From Raineyella sp. W15-4 (GTDB taxonomy: Bacteria; Actinomycetota; Actinomycetes; Propionibacteriales; Propionibacteriaceae), in assembly GCF_033170155.1 (NCBI RefSeq), contig NZ_CP137079.1, forward strand, positions 620,001 to 684,000: 64,000 nt of DNA, written 5' to 3'. The notes beneath the pieces were generated by a model, which was given only the letters and a program-made list of their open reading frames with translations, was not told where the DNA came from and searched no databases. Every line of letters starts with the position of its first letter. Position 1 is the stretch's first letter. Positions 45,103 through 53,257 of this stretch are shown here, in pieces. The translations under genes and the position numbers were made by a program.

Positions 45103-46215
45103 TCAGGCGCTGACCTCCCAGGTGTCCTGGCCGTAGAGCAACTCCTGCAGCGAGGCGTCGTCGACGTCCTCCCCGTTGCCCCGGGCGGTCCGCACCTGCT
45201 CACGCGCCTCGTCGTCGTAGGACGGGCGTTGCACGTCGCGGAAGACACCGATCGGGGAGCGCTGCAGATGGCCGGCGCTGCTCAGCCGGGAGAGCGCGAA
45301 GGCGTACGACGGGTCCTCGGCGTGCGCGTCGTGCACGACGATGTCGTCGTCGGCCACCTCGGCCCGCTCGGCGATCCGCAGCGCCCCGGTCGCACGGTCC
45401 CGGACCACCGCCAGGTGGCCGTCGACGCCGAAGACGATCGGCTCACCGTGGCTGAGCGGGATGATCGCCTCGGCGGACTCCTCGCCCCCCTTGAGGGCGT
45501 CGAACGCGCCGTCGTTGAAGATCGGGCAGTTCTGGTAGATCTCCACCAGCGAGGCACCGCGGTGCGCGGCGGCCGCCTTCAGCACCGCGCTGAGGTGCTT
45601 GCGGTCGGAGTCGACCGCCCGGGCGACGAAGGTCGCCTCGGCACCGAGGGCCAGCGAGACCGGGTTGAGCGGCTGGTCCAGCGACCCCATCGGGGTCGAC
45701 TTGGTGACCTTGCCCATCTCCGAGGTCGGCGAGTACTGGCCCTTGGTGAGGCCGTAGATCCGGTTGTTGAACAACAGGATGGTGATGTTGACGTTGCGGC
45801 GCAGCGCGTGCAGCAGGTGGTTGCCGCCGATCGACAGCGCGTCGCCGTCGCCGGTGATCACGAACACGGCGAGGTCCTCGCGGGTGGCCGCGACGCCGGT
45901 GGCGATCGCCGGGGCCCGGCCGTGGATCGAGTGCATGCCGTACGCGTCGACGTAGTACGGGAATCGCGAGGAGCAGCCGATGCCGGAGATGATCACGGTG
46001 TTCTCACGCTTGATCCCGAGCTCCGGCATGAACCCCTGGAACGCGGCCAGCACGGCGTAGTCACCGCAGCCGGGGCACCAGCGGACCTCCTGGTCGGAGA
46101 CGAAGTCCTTGCGGTTGAGCGGCGCGATCGCCAGCGGCACGTGGGCGAGGCCGCGGCCCAGTGCCGGCGGGGTGGCCGACGCAACCGGGGCAGTGGGGTA
46201 CTTCGTGGTGGTCAC
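45103..46215 (-). CDS. korB: 2-Oxoglutarate:ferredoxin oxidoreductase, beta subunit
   Basis: TPP- and [4Fe-4S]-binding subunit of KGOR, 370 residues, which oxidatively decarboxylates 2-oxoglutarate to succinyl-CoA with ferredoxin as acceptor. Cluster ligands appear in WCPGCGDYAV, GIGCSSRFPYY and a later YQNCPIF; the TPP/Mg motif is FVITGDGDALSIGGNH followed by LLFNNRIYGLTKGQYSPTS. The set is a two-subunit KorAB type as in mycobacteria, without separate delta/gamma genes. The ATG overlaps the korA stop by 4 nt. Confidence 0.95.
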   Translation of the reverse strand: MTTTKYPTAPVASATPPALGRGLAHVPLAIAPLNRKDFVSDQEVRWCPGCGDYAVLAAFQGFMPELGIKRENTVIISGIGCSSRFPYYVDAYGMHSIHGRAPAIATGVAATREDLAVFVITGDGDALSIGGNHLLHALRRNVNITILLFNNRIYGLTKGQYSPTSEMGKVTKSTPMGSLDQPLNPVSLALGAEATFVARAVDSDRKHLSAVLKAAAAHRGASLVEIYQNCPIFNDGAFDALKGGEESAEAIIPLSHGEPIVFGVDGHLAVVRDRATGALRIAERAEVADDDIVVHDAHAEDPSYAFALSRLSSAGHLQRSPIGVFRDVQRPSYDDEAREQVRTARGNGEDVDDASLQELLYGQDTWEVSA

Positions 46216-48140
46216 TGGAGGGCTCCTTCCGAGGTCTGGGTTTCCGGGGCGAGAGCCCGGGCCTCGACCTCACGGACGATCTCGTACAGGTCCGCCTCGA
46301 ACTCGTCGACCGAGATCGGCAGACCGCGGACCCGGGAGTAGCTCTGCACGTCGACCAGGTACTTCGCCCGCAGCAGCAGGGCGAGCTGGCCCAGGTTCAT
46401 CTCCGGCACCACGACCCGGTCGTACGCCCGCAGCACCTCGCCGAGGTTCGCCGGGAACGGGTTCAGCCAGCGCAGCTGGGCGTGGGCCACCTTGGTGCCG
46501 GTCTTGCGCATCCGGCGGATCGCGGCCAGCGCCGGGCCGTACGTCGACCCCCAGCCGAGCACCAGCACCCGGGCGCCGTCCCCGCTCTCCCGGCCCGGGT
46601 CGTCGACCTCCAGCGGCGGGATGATCCGGGCGATGCCGTCGACCTTCGCCTGCCGGGTGTCGGTCATCAGCTGGTGGTTGGCCGGGTCGTAGGAGATGTT
46701 GCCGGTGCGGGAGTCCTTCTCGATGCCGCCGAGGCGGTGCTCCAGACCCGGCGTGCCGGGGATCGCCCACGGCCGGGCCAGGGTCTCCTCGTCGCGCAGG
46801 TACGGCAGGAACTCGGCCTTCTTCCCGTTCGGCCCCTTCGTACCGTTGGGCTCGGTGGCGAAGTGCGGGTCGATCGCCGGGATCGTCGCCAGCTGCGGCA
46901 CCCGCCACGGCTCGGCGCCGTTGGCGAGGTAGCCGTCGGTCAGCACGAAGACCGGCGTACGGTACTCGACCGCGACCCGGACCGCCTCGACCGCAGTGTC
47001 GAAGCAGTCGGCGGGGGACTGGGCGGCGATCACCGGCACCGGCGCCTCACCGTGGCGGCCGTAGAGCGCCATCAGCAGATCGGCCTGCTCGGTCTTGGTC
47101 GGCATCCCGGTCGACGGGCCGGACCGCTGCACGTCACAGATCACCATCGGCAGCTCGGTCATCACGGCCAGTGAGATCGTCTCGGACTTCAGCGCGATGC
47201 CCGGCCCCGAGGACGCGGTCACCCCGAGCCGCCCGGCGAAGCTGGCGCCCAGCGCCGAGCCGGCCGCGGCGATCTCGTCCTCGGCCTGGAAGGTCATCAC
47301 GTTGAAGCGCTTGAGCTTGGACAGCGTGTGCAGCACGTCGGAGGCCGGCGTGATCGGGTAGGCGCCGAAGAACAGCGGCAGGCCGGCCTTCTGGGCGCCG
47401 ACGACCAGCCCGTACGCCAGCGCCACGTTGCCGGAGATCTGCCGGTAGCGGCCGGCCGGCATCGGCGCCGGGGCGACCTGGTAGGTGACCCCGAACGTCT
47501 CGGTGGTCTCGCCGAACGCGTAGCCGGTCCGGAAGGCGGTGATGTTGGCATCGCGCAGCTGCGGCTTGCCGGCGAACTTCTCGCTGAGGAACTTCAGCGT
47601 GGTGTCGGTGTCCCGGTTGTACAGCCAGCTGAGCAGGCCCAGGGCGAACATGTTCTTGGCCCGGGAGGCGTCCTTGCGGGTCAGCCCGAAGCCCTGGACC
47701 GCGGCCACCGTCATGCCGGTCAGGTCGAGGGCGTGCAGCTGGTAGTCGTCCAGCGAGCCGTCCTCCAGCGGGTTCCGCTCGTAGCCGACCTTGGTGAGGT
47801 TGCGCTTGGTGAACTCCGCGGTGTCGACGATGATCAGGCCGCCACGCTTGAGCTGGGGGATGCTCGCCTTGAGCGCCGCCGGGTTCATCGCCACCAGCAC
47901 GTCGGCGGTGTCGCCGGGAGTGACGATGTCGAAGTCGGCGAAGTGCACCTGGAAGCTCGACACCCCGGGGATGGTGCCCTGGGGAGCGCGGATCTCGGCC
48001 GGGAAGTTCGGCAGGGTGGAGATGTCGTTGCCGAACGACGCCGCCTCGGCCGTGAACCGGTCACCGGTGAGTTGCATCCCGTCGCCGGAGTCGCCCGCGA
48101 ACCGGATGACCACACGGTTGAGCATCTGGACGTCTGCCAC
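46212..48140 (-). CDS. korA: 2-Oxoglutarate:ferredoxin oxidoreductase, gamma-alpha fusion subunit
   Basis: 642-residue subunit. Residues ~9-190 are the gamma domain (VVIRFAGDSGDGMQLTGDRF ... LVAMNPAALK), followed by the pyrimidine-binding alpha domain with LFFGAYPITPASDVLH, SSGPGIALKSE and the C-terminal VLGWGSTYGPAL domain. The enzyme gives low-potential reduced ferredoxin instead of NADH. The start is uncertain: GTG 48140 has GAGG 9 nt upstream; GTG 48209 would add 23 residues and ATG 48125 remove 5. A strong AGGAGG at 48072-48077 region of the plus coordinate (minus strand 48177-48172) is not placed before a usable in-frame start. The divergent partner is a NuoB-like gene. Confidence 0.93.
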   Translation of the reverse strand: MADVQMLNRVVIRFAGDSGDGMQLTGDRFTAEAASFGNDISTLPNFPAEIRAPQGTIPGVSSFQVHFADFDIVTPGDTADVLVAMNPAALKASIPQLKRGGLIIVDTAEFTKRNLTKVGYERNPLEDGSLDDYQLHALDLTGMTVAAVQGFGLTRKDASRAKNMFALGLLSWLYNRDTDTTLKFLSEKFAGKPQLRDANITAFRTGYAFGETTETFGVTYQVAPAPMPAGRYRQISGNVALAYGLVVGAQKAGLPLFFGAYPITPASDVLHTLSKLKRFNVMTFQAEDEIAAAGSALGASFAGRLGVTASSGPGIALKSETISLAVMTELPMVICDVQRSGPSTGMPTKTEQADLLMALYGRHGEAPVPVIAAQSPADCFDTAVEAVRVAVEYRTPVFVLTDGYLANGAEPWRVPQLATIPAIDPHFATEPNGTKGPNGKKAEFLPYLRDEETLARPWAIPGTPGLEHRLGGIEKDSRTGNISYDPANHQLMTDTRQAKVDGIARIIPPLEVDDPGRESGDGARVLVLGWGSTYGPALAAIRRMRKTGTKVAHAQLRWLNPFPANLGEVLRAYDRVVVPEMNLGQLALLLRAKYLVDVQSYSRVRGLPISVDEFEADLYEIVREVEARALAPETQTSEGALQ

Positions 48141-48195
48141 GTCGGTCTGCCTCGCTTCTCGTCGTACTGCACCTCCTGAGGTGAGGCGCCGGTCA

Positions 48196-48201
48196 AGTCT
48201 A
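48196..48201 (-). promoter_or_regulatory. Possible korA -10 (TAGACT)
   Basis: Minus-strand TAGACT would give a start near 48189, 49 nt before GTG 48140. The matching -35 position is poor (GTGAGG) and falls inside the iron-box-like sequence. Confidence 0.35.
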
Positions 48202-48210
48202 GTGCTCACT

Positions 48211-48229
48211 TGAGGTGAGCCTCACTTAT
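48211..48229. promoter_or_regulatory. DtxR/IdeR-like box between korA and the NuoB-like gene
   Basis: TGAGGTGAGCCTCACTTAT fits 11 of 13 informative positions of the DtxR-type consensus and is symmetrical in its core (GGTGAG C CTCAC). It lies 71 nt upstream of korA and ~87 nt upstream of the NuoB-like start, so it could control either unit. Confidence 0.55.
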
Positions 48230-48302
48230 TGGATCTGCTAATGAGTGTAGAGGCAAGCCCTTATGCCCCAGGGTGGTCCGGAGGATGGGATGCCCGCGGC
48301 GA

Positions 48303-48308
48303 TAGGCT
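48303..48308 (+). promoter_or_regulatory. -10 hexamer TAGGCT, leaderless NuoB-like start
   Basis: TAGGCT, then GTCCGGT (7 nt), then ATG 48316. No clear -35 was seen. Confidence 0.5.
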
Positions 48309-48315
48309 GTCCGGT

Positions 48316-48729
48316 ATGGCACAGGGCACACGTGTGTACGACTGGTACGGCGACGGCCGGCTGCTCGTCGCCGACCTCGGACTCGCCTGCTGCACCCTCG
48401 AGTTCGAGGCCGCCGCAGCGGACCGTCGTGAGGTGGCCCCGGCCGACGCCCCCGGCGCACCGCTGGCGGTGGTGGTCTCCGGCACCGTCCCCGATGCGCT
48501 GGTGCCGGTGGTCCGGCAGGCGATCGACGCGCTCGGGGACCGCGCCGGCCGGCGTCCGCAGGTCGTCGCGTACGGGGCCTGCGCCGACTCGGGTGGCCCC
48601 TACTGGGATTCGTACGCCGTCGCCGACGGCATCGCGCAGTTCGTCCCGGTGACGGCGGTCGTCCCCGGCTGTCCACCCCCGCCGGGCTCCCTCGACGACG
48701 TCCTCGCCGGGCTGGTGGCGGCACGATGA
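48316..48729 (+). CDS. Short NuoB-like (Complex I 20 kDa) Fe-S protein
   Basis: 137-residue relative of NuoB and of [NiFe]-hydrogenase small subunits. The four ligands for an N2-type [4Fe-4S] cluster are kept: the Cys pair in LGLACCTLEFEA (residues ~20-31), one in AYGACADSGGPYW and one in VPGCPPPPGSLDD. It is ~45 residues shorter than the canonical NuoB in this window and clearly divergent. It begins a three-gene unit with NuoC- and NuoI-like proteins, opposite korAB. Function unknown; electron transfer from ferredoxin is inferred from the neighbours. ATG 48316 is chosen because of its N-terminal fit and the -10; an ATG at 48241 is in frame too. Confidence 0.8.
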   Translation: MAQGTRVYDWYGDGRLLVADLGLACCTLEFEAAAADRREVAPADAPGAPLAVVVSGTVPDALVPVVRQAIDALGDRAGRRPQVVAYGACADSGGPYWDSYAVADGIAQFVPVTAVVPGCPPPPGSLDDVLAGLVAAR

Positions 48730-49301
48730 GCACCGACCTGACCCGCCGGGTGGACCCGGCCGACTGGGTCGACGCCGCCCGCGCCGCCCGGGACGAGGGC
48801 TTCGACCGGTTCGACTGGCTCGATGCCACCGACGACATCGGCCGGTCGCCGACCGTGACCGTCGTCTGCCAGCTGCGCGACCGCGACGCCCGGGCACTGC
48901 GGCTGCGCACCAGCGTGCCCCGCCGGGGCGGTGCGCTGCCCAGTCTGGCCGGCATCTTCCCCGGCGCCGGCTGGTGCGAACGGGAGGCGGGCGAGGGCTA
49001 CGCGGTGGAGTTCAGCGGCGGCGACCACCGCCGGCTGCTGCTCGCCCCGGACGCTCCGGAGGCCCCGCTGCTCAAGGACCACCCGCTCGCCGCCCGCGCC
49101 GCGGTGCCGTGGCCGGGCGCCGACGACCCCGAAGAGAGCGCCCGGGCCCGCCGCCGGATGGTGCCGCCGGGTGTGCCCGACCCCGCGGTGTGGGGGGACC
49201 GTGACCCCGCCGCCGGATCGGTCGATCCCGAGGAACTCGCGGCGGAGGTGGCGGGGACCCGGGTGCGTCGGGCGCGGGGGGCCGGACGGGGACCGCGATG
49301 A
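48726..49301 (+). CDS. NuoC-like (Complex I 30 kDa) protein, divergent
   Basis: 191-residue protein with the outline of a 30-kDa subunit: RVDPADWVDAARAARDEGF and FDWLDATDD at the N-terminus, then the block FPGAGWCEREAGEGYAVEF, which aligns with the canonical [16 protein letters not shown] of this genome, and LLKDHPLAARAAVPWPG, matching the RKDYPL region. His of WHERE is replaced by Cys. The last ~60 residues are charged and unlike NuoC. It overlaps the NuoB-like stop (ATGA) and the NuoI-like start, so the three are translationally coupled. Assignment rests on motif pattern and gene context. Confidence 0.65.
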   Translation: MSTDLTRRVDPADWVDAARAARDEGFDRFDWLDATDDIGRSPTVTVVCQLRDRDARALRLRTSVPRRGGALPSLAGIFPGAGWCEREAGEGYAVEFSGGDHRRLLLAPDAPEAPLLKDHPLAARAAVPWPGADDPEESARARRRMVPPGVPDPAVWGDRDPAAGSVDPEELAAEVAGTRVRRARGAGRGPR

Positions 49302-49621
49302 CCGGCCCGCACGGGAGCATCCGGTTGATCGAGGACCGCTGCACCTCCTGCCTGATCTGCGCCCGGGAGTGCCCGGTCTGGTGCATCACCGTGCAGGCCC
49401 ACACCGAGCCCGATCCCGGCTCGGAGACCTCCCGTCGGCCCCGGCTGCACAACGTCCTGGACCGGTTCGCCATCGACTGGTCGGTCTGTATGTACTGCGG
49501 GATCTGCGTCGATGAGTGTCCCTTCGACGCCCTCGTCTGGGGCGACGGCCGGGTGCCACCGGCCCGGAGCGCGGGCGACCTGGTGCACGAACGCGATCGG
49601 TTGGCACCGGGCAGGTCCTGA
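49298..49621 (+). CDS. NuoI-like two-cluster ferredoxin
   Basis: 107-residue protein with two full [4Fe-4S] motifs: CTSCLICARECPVWCI (residues ~15-30) and CMYCGICVDECPFDAL (residues ~64-79), with the 35-residue spacing typical of NuoI/Ech-type ferredoxins. It has no membrane arm and only a short charged tail. It overlaps the NuoC-like gene by ATGA. It could be the electron entry point for this small module or a soluble ferredoxin serving KorAB; a bacterial-type NuoI paralogue is the best description. Confidence 0.8.
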   Translation: MTGPHGSIRLIEDRCTSCLICARECPVWCITVQAHTEPDPGSETSRRPRLHNVLDRFAIDWSVCMYCGICVDECPFDALVWGDGRVPPARSAGDLVHERDRLAPGRS

Positions 49622-49647
49622 TCCGCCGGCCGGATCCACCGCGGGGA

Positions 49648-49678
49648 TTGGCCGGAACGCCGGGCAGGGGCTTACTCT
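49648..49678 (+). promoter_or_regulatory. Possible promoter of the MptB-like gene
   Basis: TTGGCC (49648-49653), 19 nt, TACTCT (49673-49678); predicted start near 49684, ~40 nt before ATG 49724. Confidence 0.4.
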
Positions 49679-49723
49679 GGCAGGGGCGGTATGCCGCAGG
49701 GAGGGATCGTGTAGCGGGAAAGG

Positions 49724-51304
49724 ATGAGGATGGCTGGTGACCAGGTGCGCGACCTCGCGTCGCCGCACGCCCTCCGCTCCGCCTATCCGCTGCGGGTACG
49801 GGCCGCCGACGCGGTGGCCGCCCTCGGCGCCGAATGGTACGACCCGATGGTCCGTCAGGGCCTGCTCGGGATCGTCCTGATCGTCCTCGGGTCCTTCAGC
49901 CCCGCCTTCCTGCCGGACAGCTCGCCGCTGTGGTCACTGCCCGGCCTGGGGATCGTCCGGACGACGATCGGGGCCACTTTCGCCGCGCTCGTCGCGCTCG
50001 CCGGGGTCTGGCTGGTGCTGGACGCCTGGCTGCGGCTGCGGCCGACCGCCCCCGGACGACACGACTTCCGCGCCGTGCTGGCCCTGTGGTCGGCGCCGCT
50101 GCTGTTCGCGCCGCCGGTCTTCAGCCAGGACGCCTATTCGTACGCCGCCCAGGGCTGGCTGGTCTCCCGCGGGGTGGACCCCTACCAGGTGGGCCCGGCG
50201 GCGCTGCCCGGATCCTTCGCCGACGCGGTGTCGCGGGTGTGGCTCTACACCCCCACCCCGTACGGCCCGCTCAGCCTGCAGATCCAGCGGATCCTGGTCG
50301 ACGCGACCGGCGGGCACCTGCTGGCGCCGGCCGCCGGCAGCCCGCTGCACGCCTACCTCGCCGCGCTGGCGATGCGCGTCCCGGCGGTGCTGGGCGTGGT
50401 GCTGCTGGCCGCCTGTCTGCCCGCGCTGATCCGCCATGTCGGTGCCGCCGGCCTCGACGTCGATCGTGGCATCTGGCTGGCCGTGGCGAATCCGCTGATG
50501 ATCGTGCACTTCATCGGCGGCGCCCACAACGACGCGCTGATGGTCGGGCTGATGGTGCTCGCGCTGTGGTGTGGGACCCAGGGGCGGTTCGTCACCGCGG
50601 CGATCCTGGTCGGCGTCGCCACCGCGGCGAAGCAGCCCGCCGCGCTGTCCGGGGTCGCCGTCGCGTTCATGGCCCTGCCGGCGGCCTCCCGACGCTGGTC
50701 GGCCTGGCGAGAGATCCTCCGCCGGACGGCCACCACCGCGGCGATCGCCCTCGCCTCGTTCGCCGGGGTGTCCCTGCTGACCGGCCTCGGGTTCGGCTGG
50801 CTGCACGCGATGACCGTGCCGGGGTCGGTGCCCACCATCGCCCCCAGCAGCCTGGTCGCCCAGGCGGTGAACTCGGTGGTCCTGCAGTGGGGCTACTACG
50901 AATGGGGCGGGGTGATCACCGGCGCGGTCGAGACGGTGTTCGGTGTCGCCACCGTCGGGTTCATCGTCTGGATGGCCGCCCGGATCGCCCTGCACCGCCC
51001 GATCCGCTTCGTCTCCTGGGGCCTGTTGGCCGCCGCGATCGGCGGCGCCGCGCTGCACGGCTGGTACCTGCTGTGGGGCGGCCTGCTGCTCCCCGCCACC
51101 CGCCCGTCGCCCCGGCTGGTCCGGGTGGCCGTCTGGGTCACCGTCGGCATGGTCGTCTACTACGGCAGCAACCTGGCGTTCCGCAACGGCGCCGGCTGGC
51201 TCGGCATCCTCTCCCTGCTGCCGTACGCGCTGCTGATGCTGCGCCACGACCGGGCCGGGTGGCGTACGCCGCTCGCCGCCGCCTCGCCGGTCCCCCCGCT
51301 CTGA
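49724..51304 (+). CDS. MptB-like polyprenol-phosphate-mannose alpha-1,6-mannosyltransferase
   Basis: 526-residue GT-C fold membrane glycosyltransferase with about 12-13 helices. The first outer loop contains FSQDAYSYAAQGWLVSRGVDPY and the segment VWLYTPTPYGPLSL, both typical of MptA/MptB, which extend the mannan core of lipomannan/lipoarabinomannan or similar lipoglycans using polyprenyl-phosphomannose. WLAVANPLMIVHFIGGAHNDALMVGLM is the next family block. Acceptor specificity cannot be read. ATG 49724 with GAAAGG upstream is used; ATG 49730 is possible. It is separated by 102 nt from the NuoI-like gene and ends 19 nt from a convergent gene. Confidence 0.82.
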   Translation: MRMAGDQVRDLASPHALRSAYPLRVRAADAVAALGAEWYDPMVRQGLLGIVLIVLGSFSPAFLPDSSPLWSLPGLGIVRTTIGATFAALVALAGVWLVLDAWLRLRPTAPGRHDFRAVLALWSAPLLFAPPVFSQDAYSYAAQGWLVSRGVDPYQVGPAALPGSFADAVSRVWLYTPTPYGPLSLQIQRILVDATGGHLLAPAAGSPLHAYLAALAMRVPAVLGVVLLAACLPALIRHVGAAGLDVDRGIWLAVANPLMIVHFIGGAHNDALMVGLMVLALWCGTQGRFVTAAILVGVATAAKQPAALSGVAVAFMALPAASRRWSAWREILRRTATTAAIALASFAGVSLLTGLGFGWLHAMTVPGSVPTIAPSSLVAQAVNSVVLQWGYYEWGGVITGAVETVFGVATVGFIVWMAARIALHRPIRFVSWGLLAAAIGGAALHGWYLLWGGLLLPATRPSPRLVRVAVWVTVGMVVYYGSNLAFRNGAGWLGILSLLPYALLMLRHDRAGWRTPLAAASPVPPL

Positions 51305-51323
51305 TCCTCCGCGGCGTCCGCTC

Positions 51324-52379
51324 TCAGTCGGCGAACAGCTCCGCCACGTCCTGCGGGTCGACGTCCTCGATCGAGGCGTCGCTCCACCGCGGGCTCTGGT
51401 CCTTGTCCACCAGTTGGGCGCGGACGCCTTCCGCGAAATCGGGCAGCATCGCCATCCGCTCGGCCACCCGCAGGTCCTGGCCGAGCACCTCGTGCACCCC
51501 CGACATCCCCCGGGCGCGCCGCAGCGCCTCCAGGCTGGTCACCACCGACAGCGGGCAGCGCAGCCGCAGGTCGGCACCCGCCCGGCGGGCCGCCGGGTCG
51601 GGGTGGTCGAGCAGCCGCTCGACGACGGTGACCGCGTCGTCGGTGCCGAAGCACTCGTCGATCCAGCGCCGGGACGGACCGTCCTCGTACAGCGCGGACA
51701 GCGCCGGGAAGGAGAGCTCCACCCCGGTGAACGGGGCCCCCTCGGCGAGGGCGTACAACCACGGGTCGCGGCGGCCGTCGAGGGCGGCCATCTCCGCCAT
51801 CCGGTCGGCAGCCACCATCGCGTCGGCGAACCCGGCGGCCACGGCGTCGGCGCCGTCGAGGGTCGCCCCGGTCATCGCCATCCAGGCGCCGATCCGACCG
51901 GGGGCCCGGGCCAGCAGCCACTGGGCGCCGACGTCGGGGGTGAACCCGATGACGGTCTCCGGCATCGCCAACCTGGTGTCCTCGGTGGCGAGCCGGATCG
52001 AGCCGTGACCGGACACGCCCACCCCGCCGCCCATCACGATTCCGTCCATCAGCGCCACGTACGGCTTGGGGAAGTCGGCGATCGCGGCGTTCATGGCGTA
52101 CTCGGTGGCGAAGAACGGCCCCGGGTTGCCCTCGTCCAGGACATGCCGGCGGACCGCCCGGACATCCCCGCCCGAGCACAGCCCGCGCTCGCCGGCGCCC
52201 TGGATCACCACCGCGCCGATGGCGTCGTCCGTCGCCCAGGCGTCGAGCCGGTCGTGGATGTCGGTGACCATGGCGAGGTTCAGCGCGTTGATCGCCCGCG
52301 GGCGGTTGAGGACGATCCGGGCCACCGGCCCGTCGGTGCCGAACAGGACGTCGTCGGTGGTGCGGCTGGTCAGCTCCAT
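51324..52379 (-). CDS. Enoyl-CoA hydratase/isomerase family protein, 3-hydroxyisobutyryl-CoA hydrolase-like
   Basis: 351-residue crotonase-fold protein. The oxyanion-hole segments are RAINALNLAMV and GLCSGGDVRAVRRH, and the family-specific block MDGIVMGGGVGVSGHGSIRLATEDTRLAMPE with later IGFTPDVGAQWLLARAPG fits 3-hydroxyisobutyryl-CoA hydrolase (valine breakdown) better than ordinary enoyl-CoA hydratase, as does the extra C-terminal ~100-residue domain. GGAGGAAGG lies ~7 nt before ATG 52379. It follows exonuclease III by 31 nt on the same strand. Confidence 0.85.
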   Translation of the reverse strand: MELTSRTTDDVLFGTDGPVARIVLNRPRAINALNLAMVTDIHDRLDAWATDDAIGAVVIQGAGERGLCSGGDVRAVRRHVLDEGNPGPFFATEYAMNAAIADFPKPYVALMDGIVMGGGVGVSGHGSIRLATEDTRLAMPETVIGFTPDVGAQWLLARAPGRIGAWMAMTGATLDGADAVAAGFADAMVAADRMAEMAALDGRRDPWLYALAEGAPFTGVELSFPALSALYEDGPSRRWIDECFGTDDAVTVVERLLDHPDPAARRAGADLRLRCPLSVVTSLEALRRARGMSGVHEVLGQDLRVAERMAMLPDFAEGVRAQLVDKDQSPRWSDASIEDVDPQDVAELFAD

Positions 52380-52410
52380 CGGGGTTCCTTCCTCCGGGGT
52401 CGGGCGGCGC

Positions 52411-53232
52411 TCACAGCTCGTAGTCGACCACGACCGGCGCGTGGTCGGAGATCCGGGTGTCGTACGACGGGTCCCGGTCGGTGCCCGCCACGGTTGCCGC
52501 GCCGGCCAGGCCGGGGGTGGCGAGCTGGTAGTCGATCCGCCAGCCGGCGTCGTTGTCGAAGGCCTTGCCGCGCCACGACCACCAGGAGTACGGACCGTCC
52601 ACGCCGCCGCGGTGGTGGCGGACCACATCGACCAGGGTGCGCGGCGACTGCACCCCGGCGATCCACTCACGCTCCTCCGGCAGGAACCCCTCGGAGCGCC
52701 GGTTGGTACGCCAGTTCTTGATGTCCAGCTCGGTCGGGGCGATGTTCCAGTCGCCCATCACGACGAACTCCCGACCCTCCCGGGCCGCCTCCCGCCGGCT
52801 GCTGGTCAGATGCCGGGAGAACGACCGCAGGAACCGGAACTTGCGCTGCATCTTCGCCAGCGAGGCCTCGTCCTCATACGGCGTGCCGCCCTTGGGCACG
52901 TAGACCGAGGCGACCCGCAGCTTCGGGCCCGCCGCTACGTCGAGGTCCACCTCGACGTAGCGCCCCTCCCGGTCGAACTCCCTGCTGCCGAAGCCGGTCC
53001 GCACCGCACTCGGCGGCGTACGCGTCGCGATCGCCACCCCGTTGCGTCCCGGGATCACCCCGGCGTCGTGGACCAGGTGGTAACCGGTGAACACGTCCGG
53101 CACCTCACCCGCCGGGCAGCGCATCTCCTGGACCGCCAGCACATCGGGCGTACGGGTCGCCAACCAGGTGGGGAAGCCGCGTCGTTCGGCGGCCCGGATC
53201 CCGTTCACGTTGAAGGTGGCGATACGCAGCAC
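52411..53232 (-). CDS. xth: Exodeoxyribonuclease III (AP endonuclease)
   Basis: Mg-dependent DNA repair nuclease of the EEP fold, 273 residues. FNVNGIRAAERRGFPTWL with Asn, VLAVQEMRC with the metal-binding Glu, GDWNIAPTELDIKNWRTNR with catalytic Asp/Asn, and the terminal ISDHAPVVVDYEL with Asp-His are all present. It acts at abasic sites and removes 3' blocks. GTG 53232 is preceded at 6 nt by TATGCT, so a leaderless start is likely. Confidence 0.93.
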   Translation of the reverse strand: MLRIATFNVNGIRAAERRGFPTWLATRTPDVLAVQEMRCPAGEVPDVFTGYHLVHDAGVIPGRNGVAIATRTPPSAVRTGFGSREFDREGRYVEVDLDVAAGPKLRVASVYVPKGGTPYEDEASLAKMQRKFRFLRSFSRHLTSSRREAAREGREFVVMGDWNIAPTELDIKNWRTNRRSEGFLPEEREWIAGVQSPRTLVDVVRHHRGGVDGPYSWWSWRGKAFDNDAGWRIDYQLATPGLAGAATVAGTDRDPSYDTRISDHAPVVVDYEL

Positions 53233-53238
53233 CCGCCC

Positions 53239-53244
53239 AGCATA
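53239..53244 (-). promoter_or_regulatory. -10 hexamer TATGCT, leaderless xth start
   Basis: On the minus strand TATGCT, GGGCGG (6 nt), GTG 53232. Confidence 0.55.
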
Positions 53245-53257
53245 GGGGCAGTGGTGG

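Noticed and set aside
48248-48266. A further iron-box-like sequence AGAGGCAAGCCCTTATGCC
   Set aside because: Only about 6 of 13 informative positions match; too weak to list as a site.
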